From an uncultured bacterium (lineage in GTDB: Bacteria > Cyanobacteriota > Vampirovibrionia > Gastranaerophilales > Gastranaerophilaceae), in NCBI GenBank assembly GCA_900553845.1, contig USEW01000008.1, positions 1 to 21,384 on the forward strand: a DNA stretch of 21,384 nt. Direction: 5' to 3'. This document shows positions 8,611-16,595 of this stretch, one piece after another. The notes below the pieces were generated by a model. That model searched no databases, had not been told where the DNA came from, and saw nothing but the letters and a program-made list of their open reading frames with translations. Each line of letters starts with the position of its first letter. Positions within the stretch are counted from its first letter, which is position 1. The translations under genes were made by a program, and so were the position numbers.

Positions 8611-8616
8611 AAAATA

Positions 8617-9945
8617 ATGAAAAAAGTATTTATTGAAACTTTAGGTTGTCAAATGAATAAATCCGATAGCGAACGAATTTTAGGTATGCTATCACATTTT
8701 GATTACAGACAAACAGAAAATTATAAAGATGCTGATTTACTTTTGATAAACACCTGTTCTATAAGACAGTTAAGTGCTGACAAAGCATTTAGTACTTTAG
8801 GTCGTTGGGGCCAATTAAAAACTAAAAATCCTAATTTAAAAATAGGTATATGTGGATGTGTTGCTCAAACTGAAAAAGAAAATATTTTTAAACGCAACAA
8901 AAATGTTGACCTAGTTTTTGGTACACATAATATATATGAATTGCCTGATTTAATAAAAAGAGTTGAATCTGGAGAAAAAATATGTGCGATTAAAAATAAG
9001 GCAATAAAAGAAAATATAGATTATTGCATAATTCGTGACAAAAGCTTCAATGCCTGGGTGCCAATTATTGAAGGTTGTAATAACTTTTGTACATACTGTA
9101 TTGTTCCATATACACGTGGACGTGAAAGGAGCCGGGATTTTAATAACATTATTAATGAAGTTAAAACGTGTGTTAATGAAGGTTTTAAAGAAATAACACT
9201 TCTTGGTCAAAATGTAGACAGTTATGGTAAAGATTTAAATGATGAAAATATTACACTTGCAAATCTACTTCGAGAATTAGTTAAAATTGAAGGCGATTTT
9301 AGAATTCGATTTGTGACATCATATCCAACAGATATTACAGATGACTTAATTAAAGCAGTTGGTGAATCTGATAAAATATGCAAATATTTTCATATTCCAA
9401 TGCAATCAGGTAACGATGAAGTCTTAAAAGCTATGAACAGACGATACAATCGACATCAGTATGGAGAAATTGTAAAAAAAATAAGAGAAAAATTTAAAGA
9501 AAATTGTGTCACAATAACTTCCGATTTTATTGCAGGATTTCCCGGTGAAACTATTGAACAATTTAATGATACATTGTCAGCTATTGAAGAATTTGAACTT
9601 GATTATTCCAATACAGCAGCATATTCACCTAGAGAGAAGACAGTTGCTGCAAAGTGGACTGACAAATTTATTGATGAAAAAACTAAAAAAGAAAGACTTA
9701 AAATTTTAAACGACAAGAATAAAGAAGCCGTTATAAACTCAAGCAAAAAATGTATTGGAAAAACTCTAAAAGTTTTAGTTGAAGGTTTTAAAGAAAATGA
9801 AAATGGAGAAATCGTTTTAAATTCACGTGCTGAAAATAACAAAATAGTTCATTTCAATGGAAATAAAAATCTAGTTGGTACCTTCCAAAGAGTTATTATT
9901 AAAGATTATTCCAATTGGTGTCTGTTCGGAGATTTAACAAATTAG
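8617..9945 (+). CDS. miaB: tRNA-2-methylthio-N6-dimethylallyladenosine synthase MiaB
   Basis: MiaB (442 residues) is a radical-SAM methylthiotransferase that adds a methylthio group to N6-isopentenyl-A37 of tRNAs reading UNN codons. The UPF0004 domain carries the auxiliary-cluster cysteines C11 (TLGCQMNKSDSER), C47 (NTCSIR) and C81 (GICGCVAQ). The radical-SAM cluster is C154, C158 and C161 in EGCNNFCTYCIVPYTRGRER. A C-terminal TRAM domain occupies about 375-440. Length and domain order are standard. It diverges from the motor operon and lies upstream of fliA. It lacks a visible ribosome site and may be translated from a leaderless message. Confidence 0.95.
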   Translation: MKKVFIETLGCQMNKSDSERILGMLSHFDYRQTENYKDADLLLINTCSIRQLSADKAFSTLGRWGQLKTKNPNLKIGICGCVAQTEKENIFKRNKNVDLVFGTHNIYELPDLIKRVESGEKICAIKNKAIKENIDYCIIRDKSFNAWVPIIEGCNNFCTYCIVPYTRGRERSRDFNNIINEVKTCVNEGFKEITLLGQNVDSYGKDLNDENITLANLLRELVKIEGDFRIRFVTSYPTDITDDLIKAVGESDKICKYFHIPMQSGNDEVLKAMNRRYNRHQYGEIVKKIREKFKENCVTITSDFIAGFPGETIEQFNDTLSAIEEFELDYSNTAAYSPREKTVAAKWTDKFIDEKTKKERLKILNDKNKEAVINSSKKCIGKTLKVLVEGFKENENGEIVLNSRAENNKIVHFNGNKNLVGTFQRVIIKDYSNWCLFGDLTN

Positions 9946-10051
9946 AATTTAGTATCCTAAAGAACATTTATAAAAAAACTTTTATATAATATTTATAGTT
10001 ATTTGTAATTTTACAAAAATAATATTTATAATTTATAACTATATCTGTTCT

Positions 10052-10086
10052 AAATCATCTAAATACATGATTTAAATCATGTAAAT
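10052..10086. promoter_or_regulatory. Palindromic operator candidate upstream of fliA
   Basis: A perfect 20-bp palindrome (10064-10083, core ACATGATTTAAATCATGT) is overlapped by a near-identical direct repeat: AAATCATCTAAAT at 10052-10064 and AAATCATGTAAAT at 10074-10086, spaced 22 bp, two helical turns. It lies 65 bases before fliA. A possible -10 (TATATT, 10102-10107) would place the -35 inside the palindrome. No T tract follows, so it is unlikely to be a terminator. It reads as a binding site for a dimeric regulator; the regulator is unknown. Confidence 0.5.
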
Positions 10087-10148
10087 TAAACTTAAACTTT
10101 TTATATTGATAAAAATAAATTGGGAGTATTATTACTTTCGGAGTATTA

Positions 10149-10976
10149 ATGTCTGAAACAAATATAGAAAATAATCCATATAAAAATATCGAGCGTTTAT
10201 CAGATGAAAAGTTAAACGAACTTTGGAGTGAATATTTAAAAGACAAAACACAAAAAATTCTTCGTGACACATTAATTGTTCAATATATATATTTAACACG
10301 TTATGTTGTTGGTAGAATAAAAATGAATCTACCACCTAATTTTGCTATTGAAGATATAGCAAGTTATGGTGTTGAAGGTTTAATTGATGCTGTTGAAAAA
10401 TACTCTCCTGACAAAGGTGCTAGATTTGAAACATATGCTATTATGAGAATCCGCGGGAATATTATTGATAAAATTCGTGCTGAAGACTGGATTCCACGTC
10501 AAATGCGCAAGAAAATAAAAGATGTAAATAATACTGTTGAGTTGTTGCGTCAAAAATTAGGACGTTCACCAACCATGGATGAAATAGCTGTCGAGCTTAA
10601 TATGGAAAAAGAAAAAGTCGAAGCAATTTTGTCAGATACACAAACTGTTAGCTCTATTTACGATAAAAAAGGAACCTCTGAAGATAGTCTTAGCATAATT
10701 GACACTATTGAAGATTCAAAACTTGTTGACCCTTTAACTAATTTAGAAGATAAAGATACAAAAAAAGATCTTCAAGTTGCCCTAAAACGACTCCCAGAAA
10801 GAGAACGTTTGATTATGGTGTTATATTACCACGAAAACCTTACACTAAAAGAAATCGGTGACACACTTGAACTTTCAGAATCACGCGTTTGTCAACTTCA
10901 TTCGCAGGCAATTATGAAATTAAAAAACATTCTAACATCCACAAAATCTAACAGATTACAAAAAAGTATTGTTTAA
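10149..10976 (+). CDS. fliA: Sigma-28 family RNA polymerase sigma factor (FliA/WhiG type)
   Basis: A 275-residue group 3 sigma factor that directs RNA polymerase to late flagellar promoters. Region 2 spans about 40-112 (DIASYGVEGLIDAVEKY and RFETYAIMRIRGNIIDKIR), followed by the FliA/WhiG hallmark DWIPRQMRKKIKDV (113-126). Region 3 is about 119-165, and region 4 about 209-262 has the helix-turn-helix LTLKEIGDTLELSESRVCQL. GGAG at 10140-10143 lies 5 bases before the ATG. The gene follows miaB after a 203-base AT-rich gap that carries the palindrome at 10064-10083, and converges with the GGDEF gene. No anti-sigma FlgM gene is visible in the window. Confidence 0.88.
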   Translation: MSETNIENNPYKNIERLSDEKLNELWSEYLKDKTQKILRDTLIVQYIYLTRYVVGRIKMNLPPNFAIEDIASYGVEGLIDAVEKYSPDKGARFETYAIMRIRGNIIDKIRAEDWIPRQMRKKIKDVNNTVELLRQKLGRSPTMDEIAVELNMEKEKVEAILSDTQTVSSIYDKKGTSEDSLSIIDTIEDSKLVDPLTNLEDKDTKKDLQVALKRLPERERLIMVLYYHENLTLKEIGDTLELSESRVCQLHSQAIMKLKNILTSTKSNRLQKSIV

Positions 10977-11018
10977 AATATTAGATAATTTTAAACTTGA
11001 TTTTTATTCTGCACATCT

Positions 11019-12629
11019 TTATTCTGTAACACGAATGCATTCATCAATATTATATTCATATGTACAGTTGCGACCATCATTTTTCGACTTATACATAGCA
11101 ATATCAGCACAATTTATTAAGTCTTTTACATTTTGAGCATGAATCATAAATTCTGCAATACCAACACTAATCGTTACATTTAAAATAGTACCGTCATCTA
11201 AAACAACACTTAAATCTTCAATTTTTTTTCTCAAACGTTCAGCTATAACACGTGCAGCACCACATGTTGTTTCAGGTAAAATTATAGCAAACTCCTCTCC
11301 CCCGTAACGTGCAGGTATATCAATCTGGCGGATAGTCTGTTCAATATTTGAGGCTATTTCTTGCAGTATCCTATCACCTGCCAAGTGACCATATTTATCA
11401 TTTATCTTTTTAAAATTGTCAATATCAATCATTAAAAGAGAAAGTTTGTGCTTATAACGGCGTGCGCGATTAATCTCATTTTCAAGCAAGTTGTAAAAAT
11501 GACGGTAAATATATAACTTTGTCAAACCGTCTTTTGTTGCTAGTTCATATAATTTAGCATTATCAATTGCAATAGCAGCCTGATTGGATAAAGCTTCCAT
11601 AAACTCAAGGTCAATTTTAGTGAAAACTTTATTATTACGTTTATTCGATATATTAATAACTCCAATGGCCTCACCTTTTACAACAAGCGGAACACACAAT
11701 AATGATGAAAGCTTATATGTTCCTTCATTTATTTTAAAACGGGGGTCATTTTCTCCTAAATTTGAAATAATAGGCGTTTTAGTAGCAAAAACTTTACCAG
11801 CTATTCCTTCATTCGGCTTAAATTTTGAACATTCAATCAGCCCGTTATTTATATTATTTTCAACTTCTTTATTTTCAAGCCCGTATACAACTTTTACCTG
11901 TAGCGAATTATCCTGAAAATCATAAAGCATTAAAGAGCCCTTTTCAGCATCTATTGTTTCAATAGCTTTATCTAAAATAACGTTTAATAATCGCTTTAAG
12001 TCGTCAATAAAATTAACAGCCTGAGATATATTGTATAAAATTGACATATTATGAAGAGCTTTATTTAGATTCTGGATCTGTTCGTTTTGTGTTTTATTTT
12101 TGTTAAGCTTTAAAAATGCTGGTTGAATGTATGAAAAAATCCGTTTTAAAAATTTTATATCATCAGGAAGTAGAAAAGAGCCATCTTCTTTTTTTGTAAA
12201 CATAACAAGATAGCTTGCATCTTTTGACAAGCTTATTGCATATGCATAATCGCAGTTTAGCTCTTTTAAACCGTATTTATCCCAAAGTGATTTATATATT
12301 GGCTGTGATGAGTCATCAGTAACTCTTACTATATTATTAAGCGGCAATATTGAACGCAGCTCATGATTACTTGCTTCCAATTCAATTGTATATATTCTTT
12401 CATCATAAAGACGAGGTGGAAGATGAAAATATCCATTGCTGTTAACAAAAAAATATATATTTTTTATATTTATATATTTTTTTATAAAATCAGATACATT
12501 CAAAAACAAGTCAATAACAGTATATGATTGATTTGTAATTACACTTAATTCAAAAAGACTATCCAGTTCTAAAAAATTTCTCTGGAGTTTATTTATCTTT
12601 GTTTCAATTTCAGACTTCATCATTACCAT
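11019..12629 (-). CDS. GAF-GGDEF diguanylate cyclase
   Basis: A 536-residue soluble signalling protein predicted to make cyclic di-GMP. Residues about 20-175 resemble a degenerate GAF-like sensor, 205-358 are a clear GAF domain (CVPLVVKGEAIGVINISNK), and 362-525 form the GGDEF domain. The active motif is GGEEF (443-447), an accepted active form. The metal- and substrate-binding LMIDIDNFKKINDKYGHLAGD (399-419) is intact. An inhibitory I-site RQID (434-437) sits exactly five residues before GGEEF, so product feedback is expected. There are no membrane segments. A strong promoter lies at 12657-12685. The start may be either ATG of MVMM. Position next to fliA and the motor genes suggests a role in the motile-sessile choice; that is inference. 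Confidence 0.9.
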   Translation of the reverse strand: MVMMKSEIETKINKLQRNFLELDSLFELSVITNQSYTVIDLFLNVSDFIKKYINIKNIYFFVNSNGYFHLPPRLYDERIYTIELEASNHELRSILPLNNIVRVTDDSSQPIYKSLWDKYGLKELNCDYAYAISLSKDASYLVMFTKKEDGSFLLPDDIKFLKRIFSYIQPAFLKLNKNKTQNEQIQNLNKALHNMSILYNISQAVNFIDDLKRLLNVILDKAIETIDAEKGSLMLYDFQDNSLQVKVVYGLENKEVENNINNGLIECSKFKPNEGIAGKVFATKTPIISNLGENDPRFKINEGTYKLSSLLCVPLVVKGEAIGVINISNKRNNKVFTKIDLEFMEALSNQAAIAIDNAKLYELATKDGLTKLYIYRHFYNLLENEINRARRYKHKLSLLMIDIDNFKKINDKYGHLAGDRILQEIASNIEQTIRQIDIPARYGGEEFAIILPETTCGAARVIAERLRKKIEDLSVVLDDGTILNVTISVGIAEFMIHAQNVKDLINCADIAMYKSKNDGRNCTYEYNIDECIRVTE

Positions 12630-12656
12630 TTATTATATTACATTATTATAAAATAT

Positions 12657-12685
12657 ATTATAATACAATAAACTTATTTTGACAA
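12657..12685 (-). promoter_or_regulatory. Sigma-70-type promoter for the GGDEF gene
   Basis: On the minus strand, TTGTCA (12680-12685) is followed by a 17-base spacer and TATAAT (12657-12662). This predicts a transcript starting near 12650, about 20 bases before the start codon at 12629, with no obvious Shine-Dalgarno sequence in the leader. Confidence 0.65.
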
Positions 12686-12692
12686 ATATTGT

Positions 12693-15600
12693 TTATGCAC
12701 TAAATGTGCCAAAGCTTGATTTAACATTATTTTCTAAAACTTTCTTTAACGCTTCAAGTTCTGTTTCAATGGCGCTATGTTGTGTGTCGATTGATTTAAG
12801 TTTAATTTCAAGTCTTTTATCCTGCTGGGCTATTATTTCTGTCCGAGCGTTACAATCAGCAAGTTCTTTTTCATATTGTTCTTTTTGATAATCGTATTTA
12901 ACCATTGCTTCATTATATGCTGCATCATCCTGTTCGATTGTAACTTCAGGGATGACAACAGTGCCATCTGCAAATGTTATTTTTGCAATGCGTCCATTTT
13001 CATCATAAATTATGTTTGCTTTTTGGCTTATAGTTTCACTTTGTCCTTCTAAATATGATGTTTCATACATATATGCAAATGTTGAGTCAACCTGACCATT
13101 TGAATTTGCATATTCAACAGGAACATACAAATATGCTTTGTTTCCATTTGCATCTATATAGTTAAATATCACATTATTTTCATCCGGATTTTCAATACCC
13201 GGCACGTCAATTGTGTTTAAATAGTTGCCTCTTGCACTGTCAAGTTTTCTTTTATATTCAGTTGATGAATTATATGGTTTAAACTGATTAAGCAATGCTT
13301 CATAAAAAACAAGCATATCTTTAACTGTTATAGTTTGGTCATTACTGTTTCCTGTGCCATTAACAATATCAAGAAGCTTTTCTGCACATTGAGCAGCTTT
13401 ATTGAGCTCATTAACTTCATCATCGTTAATTAAATGACTTAAAGTGTGACTTGATTGATCATATCTGTAATAATCTTTTTCACTAGAACTATATGCACTA
13501 AATACTGCCTTAATCTTGTACTTGTCTCCTAATTCTTGTTGAATAGTATATGTTATACCATTGGAATCAATAGTGCTTTGTCTGTCAGCCTCTTCAGTTG
13601 GAATTATATAATTTGGTAAATAATCTTTAGTGTTTAGTGTTTTTGTTATATTAAAAGTACCATCATCATTTTTGGTAATTTCTACCCCATTGATTTTGTC
13701 TACATAACTAGATGAATTGGAATAATAATTAGTATTGCCATAATTATATCTATCAAAAAATCCTAAATCATCACCACTCATGTTCAAACCCGGAGGCGGA
13801 TTATTGCCATTATCAACTGTGTATTTACCATCGGTATTTAATTCATGTTCACCATTTGTATCACTATAATAAGCTTTTATTCCCAACTGTCCTAATGTTC
13901 TTTCAACTGGTCCTAGATGGGTAATATTATCATCATTTAATGTATATACAACCCCATTTTCATCAGTTCTGGTATATTTTCCATCATTAAGAGTATATGT
14001 ATTTCCATTATAAGTTTTTGATTTCACTATTTTGTCGTTGTCATCATCTGTTAACTGGTATTCATAATACCAATTACCGTCAGTATCTTTTTGAACATGA
14101 ACCCATTTTTCATTATTACTTGTTGGTAATTGATCTTGCTCAGTTATTATATTATTATTAGCATCAATCGCAATATATGGACACCCTGTACTACCAATAT
14201 TTAAATAATACTCTACAGGTAAAGCATCAACCTTCTTAGAATGGCTTAAATACATAGCATTAGGTCCAGTACGTATTGCATAATAGCGATCTGTGACTTC
14301 ATCCCGTTTACACTCAATTCCAAAAGCTCTAGCAATTCCGTTTGCGTATTTAGATGAATATGTAACAGTAAGCTCCCCCTTATCATTAATCACAAATGTT
14401 GCGCCTTGCGCTGTTTCACTGCCATCATACAAATAGCTGCCATCATCTTGTTTTTGAAAGGTTTTATCTTTCAAAAATCCATCTTTAAATTCAATAGAAT
14501 TACCTTCAGAGCTTAAAGAATATCCACCTTTTATATCTTGTGTATTTTGAATTGGTTCAGAAATCGGTTCAGTTCTTGTAAATTTTAAATCAGGATATGT
14601 TTCGGTAACTCCATAAGCTTCTGTTCCATCTTGTGGATTATATTGTCCACCACTAATAATAGCTTCTGAGCCATCTGCTTTTTTAAAAGTTACATTGCCA
14701 GGACCTGTTAAACTAGCTGTATATGACCATTCTTCACCGTCGTATGTACAAGGTGAAATAATTAAATTACCATTAGTATATTGAGGTATAGAAAATTTAT
14801 TGTCGGGAGAACTTATTACTTCTTGCGGCTTCAAATTTGGATTATTTGAGTCTCCTGTAGTATATTTTAAAATATAATTATAGCATACTCCAGCCACAGA
14901 ACTTAAACTGTCTTTGCTAACATTTGTTGCTCTATACATCCAGAAACCGCTATCATTTTTACTTATCGTAAAAGAAGCGTTCTTGTCGTTATTCAAAGTC
15001 ATTTTATAGGTAGAATCATTGTCTAGCATTTCTATTTGACCAATATTGCTTTTATTTAATGTCAGCATATAGTCTGTATCTGCACCTAAAGACGTCGGTA
15101 ATACGCCTTCAGGCAATGTTGTTGACTCATAAAATCCTACAGTTACTTGCTTTCGAGAAATTCTTTCAGAATAAACATTCCCAAATGCATCATCAAAATT
15201 TTGGACATCATCTGTTGAATACTCAGGTATTTGGTTTGAAGTTAACCCAATAGCTTCATAATAGTCTCGTATTTGCGATTGTGTTAGAACTGTGTCATTT
15301 GACATTGTTGAAAGCTGTTCATATGCGCTTTCTATATTTTTCATATTGTCATATGTTGATTTTGTTGCTAAATATTCATTAAAACTGTCTTTATCGCCAT
15401 TCACTTCAAGACCATATTGAAGTCCGTCGATTAATGCTGAAAGTTGATCTTTTTCGCTATCATATCTGAACCCCACGTTATTTAGACTTTTTTTCATCAA
15501 AACACTGCTTGTTTTAGGGCTTTTGTACGTAACATCATGTGTATATGCGCCTGATGCAGTCCTTGCAACATTTAGAATCTGGGACAATCCGCTTCCTGAA

Positions 15601-15800
15601 TCAAAAGTATAAAACATACGAGTAAATTCGCTTGGATCAGGCGGTGTGGGGACCTGCATTGTCAACATTTTATTAAAAAGAGAAGATGTTTCATTGGCAA
15701 GAGTCGAGCGCTGCTGATTAATCTGCTGGCCTTCAAATTCAAGACCGGATTTTCTAGCAGTCAACATAGCTATTCTTAAACTACCTGCGGTTAATCCCAT
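12693..15800 (-). CDS. Large unassigned protein with flagellin-like end architecture
   Basis: I do not recognise a named family for this 1035-residue protein. Residues 1-50 (MGLTAGSLRIAMLTARKSGL onwards) and about 955-1035 (a Glu/Lys/Gln-rich coiled coil ending in LKKVLENNVKSSFGTFSA) are helical. The 900 residues between are Asn/Asp/Thr/Tyr/Gly-rich, with many short DG/NG turns such as YTLNDGKYTRTDENG (602-616) and a second YTLNDD copy at 619-624, giving a beta-rich look. There is no Sec signal, lipobox or membrane helix. Helical ends around a variable middle are typical of axial proteins (flagellin, hook-associated) exported uncleaved by type III systems. I recall similar N-termini in hypothetical proteins of Gastranaerophilales. 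Export through the flagellum is inference. AAGGG about 10 bases upstream is the likely ribosome site. Confidence 0.8.
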   Translation of the reverse strand: MGLTAGSLRIAMLTARKSGLEFEGQQINQQRSTLANETSSLFNKMLTMQVPTPPDPSEFTRMFYTFDSGSGLSQILNVARTASGAYTHDVTYKSPKTSSVLMKKSLNNVGFRYDSEKDQLSALIDGLQYGLEVNGDKDSFNEYLATKSTYDNMKNIESAYEQLSTMSNDTVLTQSQIRDYYEAIGLTSNQIPEYSTDDVQNFDDAFGNVYSERISRKQVTVGFYESTTLPEGVLPTSLGADTDYMLTLNKSNIGQIEMLDNDSTYKMTLNNDKNASFTISKNDSGFWMYRATNVSKDSLSSVAGVCYNYILKYTTGDSNNPNLKPQEVISSPDNKFSIPQYTNGNLIISPCTYDGEEWSYTASLTGPGNVTFKKADGSEAIISGGQYNPQDGTEAYGVTETYPDLKFTRTEPISEPIQNTQDIKGGYSLSSEGNSIEFKDGFLKDKTFQKQDDGSYLYDGSETAQGATFVINDKGELTVTYSSKYANGIARAFGIECKRDEVTDRYYAIRTGPNAMYLSHSKKVDALPVEYYLNIGSTGCPYIAIDANNNIITEQDQLPTSNNEKWVHVQKDTDGNWYYEYQLTDDDNDKIVKSKTYNGNTYTLNDGKYTRTDENGVVYTLNDDNITHLGPVERTLGQLGIKAYYSDTNGEHELNTDGKYTVDNGNNPPPGLNMSGDDLGFFDRYNYGNTNYYSNSSSYVDKINGVEITKNDDGTFNITKTLNTKDYLPNYIIPTEEADRQSTIDSNGITYTIQQELGDKYKIKAVFSAYSSSEKDYYRYDQSSHTLSHLINDDEVNELNKAAQCAEKLLDIVNGTGNSNDQTITVKDMLVFYEALLNQFKPYNSSTEYKRKLDSARGNYLNTIDVPGIENPDENNVIFNYIDANGNKAYLYVPVEYANSNGQVDSTFAYMYETSYLEGQSETISQKANIIYDENGRIAKITFADGTVVIPEVTIEQDDAAYNEAMVKYDYQKEQYEKELADCNARTEIIAQQDKRLEIKLKSIDTQHSAIETELEALKKVLENNVKSSFGTFSA

Positions 15801-15903
15801 TTTCTTTTTTCCCTTTTGTTTATCGCATTATTTGCACAATAAACACGATACCTATACTTGATATTTCGACATTTTTAATCGTATTCTTGAGTTTAAAAAT
15901 TGC

Positions 15904-15909
15904 ATTATA
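15904..15909 (-). promoter_or_regulatory. Possible -10 box for the 1035-residue protein gene
   Basis: TATAAT on the minus strand, without a good -35 at 16-18 bases. It predicts a leader of about 97 bases to the ATG at 15800. No convincing sigma-28 promoter was found here. The divergent gap 15801-16143 otherwise holds only AT-rich sequence and the rpsP promoter candidate. Confidence 0.3.
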
Positions 15910-16033
15910 ACACGTTATATTTACACCTAGCTCGTACCCTGACAATTTTCAAAGATTTTGGAAAATGTAAATTTTTGTAAAACTTTATTGAAAAAATTTA
16001 CAAAATTTAATAATATAAAACTTGTAAAAAAGC

Positions 16034-16063
16034 TTGTAATTATTTTATGGTTATGGTTATATA
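16034..16063 (+). promoter_or_regulatory. Possible promoter of rpsP
   Basis: TTGTAA (16034-16039), an 18-base spacer, and TATATA (16058-16063). A TTATGG direct repeat (from 16045) lies in the spacer. The match is moderate in very AT-rich sequence. Confidence 0.35.
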
Positions 16064-16143
16064 AATTAATATAAAGCAAAATTGCCAAATCCTCTAAAAA
16101 GTGCAATGTAAAAAATAAAAAACAAAGGAGTAATTAAAAAACA

Positions 16144-16506
16144 ATGGTAAAATTGAGATTAAAAAGATTGGGTGCAAAGAAAAATCCGGTTTATCGTATA
16201 ATTGCTATAAATTCAACAACAAAAAGAAGCGGTGCCCCAATTGAAGAGTTGGGTTTCTATAATCCAAAAACTAAAGAAATGAATTTAAACAAAGAAAGCG
16301 CTCTTGCATGGATTAAAAAAGGTGCGCAGCCAACACCAACAGTTAGTTATTTGATTAACAATGCTGATGATGAAGGCAAACTTATTTATAAGAAAAAAGA
16401 AGAAGTAAAACTTTCTAAAAAAGCTCAAGCAAAACTTGAAGAAGAAAAGAAAGCTCAAGCTGAAGCCGCCGCAGCCGCCTCAAATGATGAGAGCGCGGAA
16501 AGTTAA
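16144..16506 (+). CDS. rpsP: 30S ribosomal protein S16
   Basis: S16 is a small-subunit assembly protein. The N-terminal 80 residues are a standard S16 domain: VKLRLKRLGAKKNPVYRIIA (2-21) and RSGAPIEELGFYNPK (28-42). At 120 residues it exceeds the usual 80-90 because of a Lys/Glu/Ala-rich tail (about residues 80-120), probably disordered. The only Shine-Dalgarno candidate, GGAG at 16127-16130, lies an unusually long 13 bases before the ATG. Many bacteria have rpsP followed by a KH-domain gene, rimM and trmD; here a strong terminator at 16533-16566 closes the unit instead. Confidence 0.95.
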   Translation: MVKLRLKRLGAKKNPVYRIIAINSTTKRSGAPIEELGFYNPKTKEMNLNKESALAWIKKGAQPTPTVSYLINNADDEGKLIYKKKEEVKLSKKAQAKLEEEKKAQAEAAAAASNDESAES

Positions 16507-16532
16507 GCTGTTTAAAATTTATAAACTTATCT

Positions 16533-16566
16533 ATCCCGCTTTTGAATTTAAAAGCGGGATTTTTTA
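16533..16566 (+). terminator. Rho-independent terminator of rpsP
   Basis: ATCCCGCTTTT (16533-16543) pairs perfectly over 11 bp with AAAAGCGGGAT (16550-16560), loop GAATTT, followed by a T run. Confidence 0.93.
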
Positions 16567-16595
16567 TTAAAATAATTTTTAGGATTTTTTACATA

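Noticed and set aside
9969..9986. Terminator after miaB
   Set aside because: TATAAAA/TTTTATA can pair, but the stem is all A-T with no clear T tract; it is not distinguishable from AT-rich background.
15801..15900. Sigma-28 promoter before the 1035-residue protein gene
   Set aside because: A GCGATAA on the minus strand resembles the -10 of sigma-28 promoters, but no TAAA-type -35 lies about 15 bases upstream.
16542..16595. Longer start for the glycosyltransferase
   Set aside because: The upstream ATG lies inside the rpsP terminator stem and has no ribosome site; the ATG at 16596 has AGGA at a workable distance.
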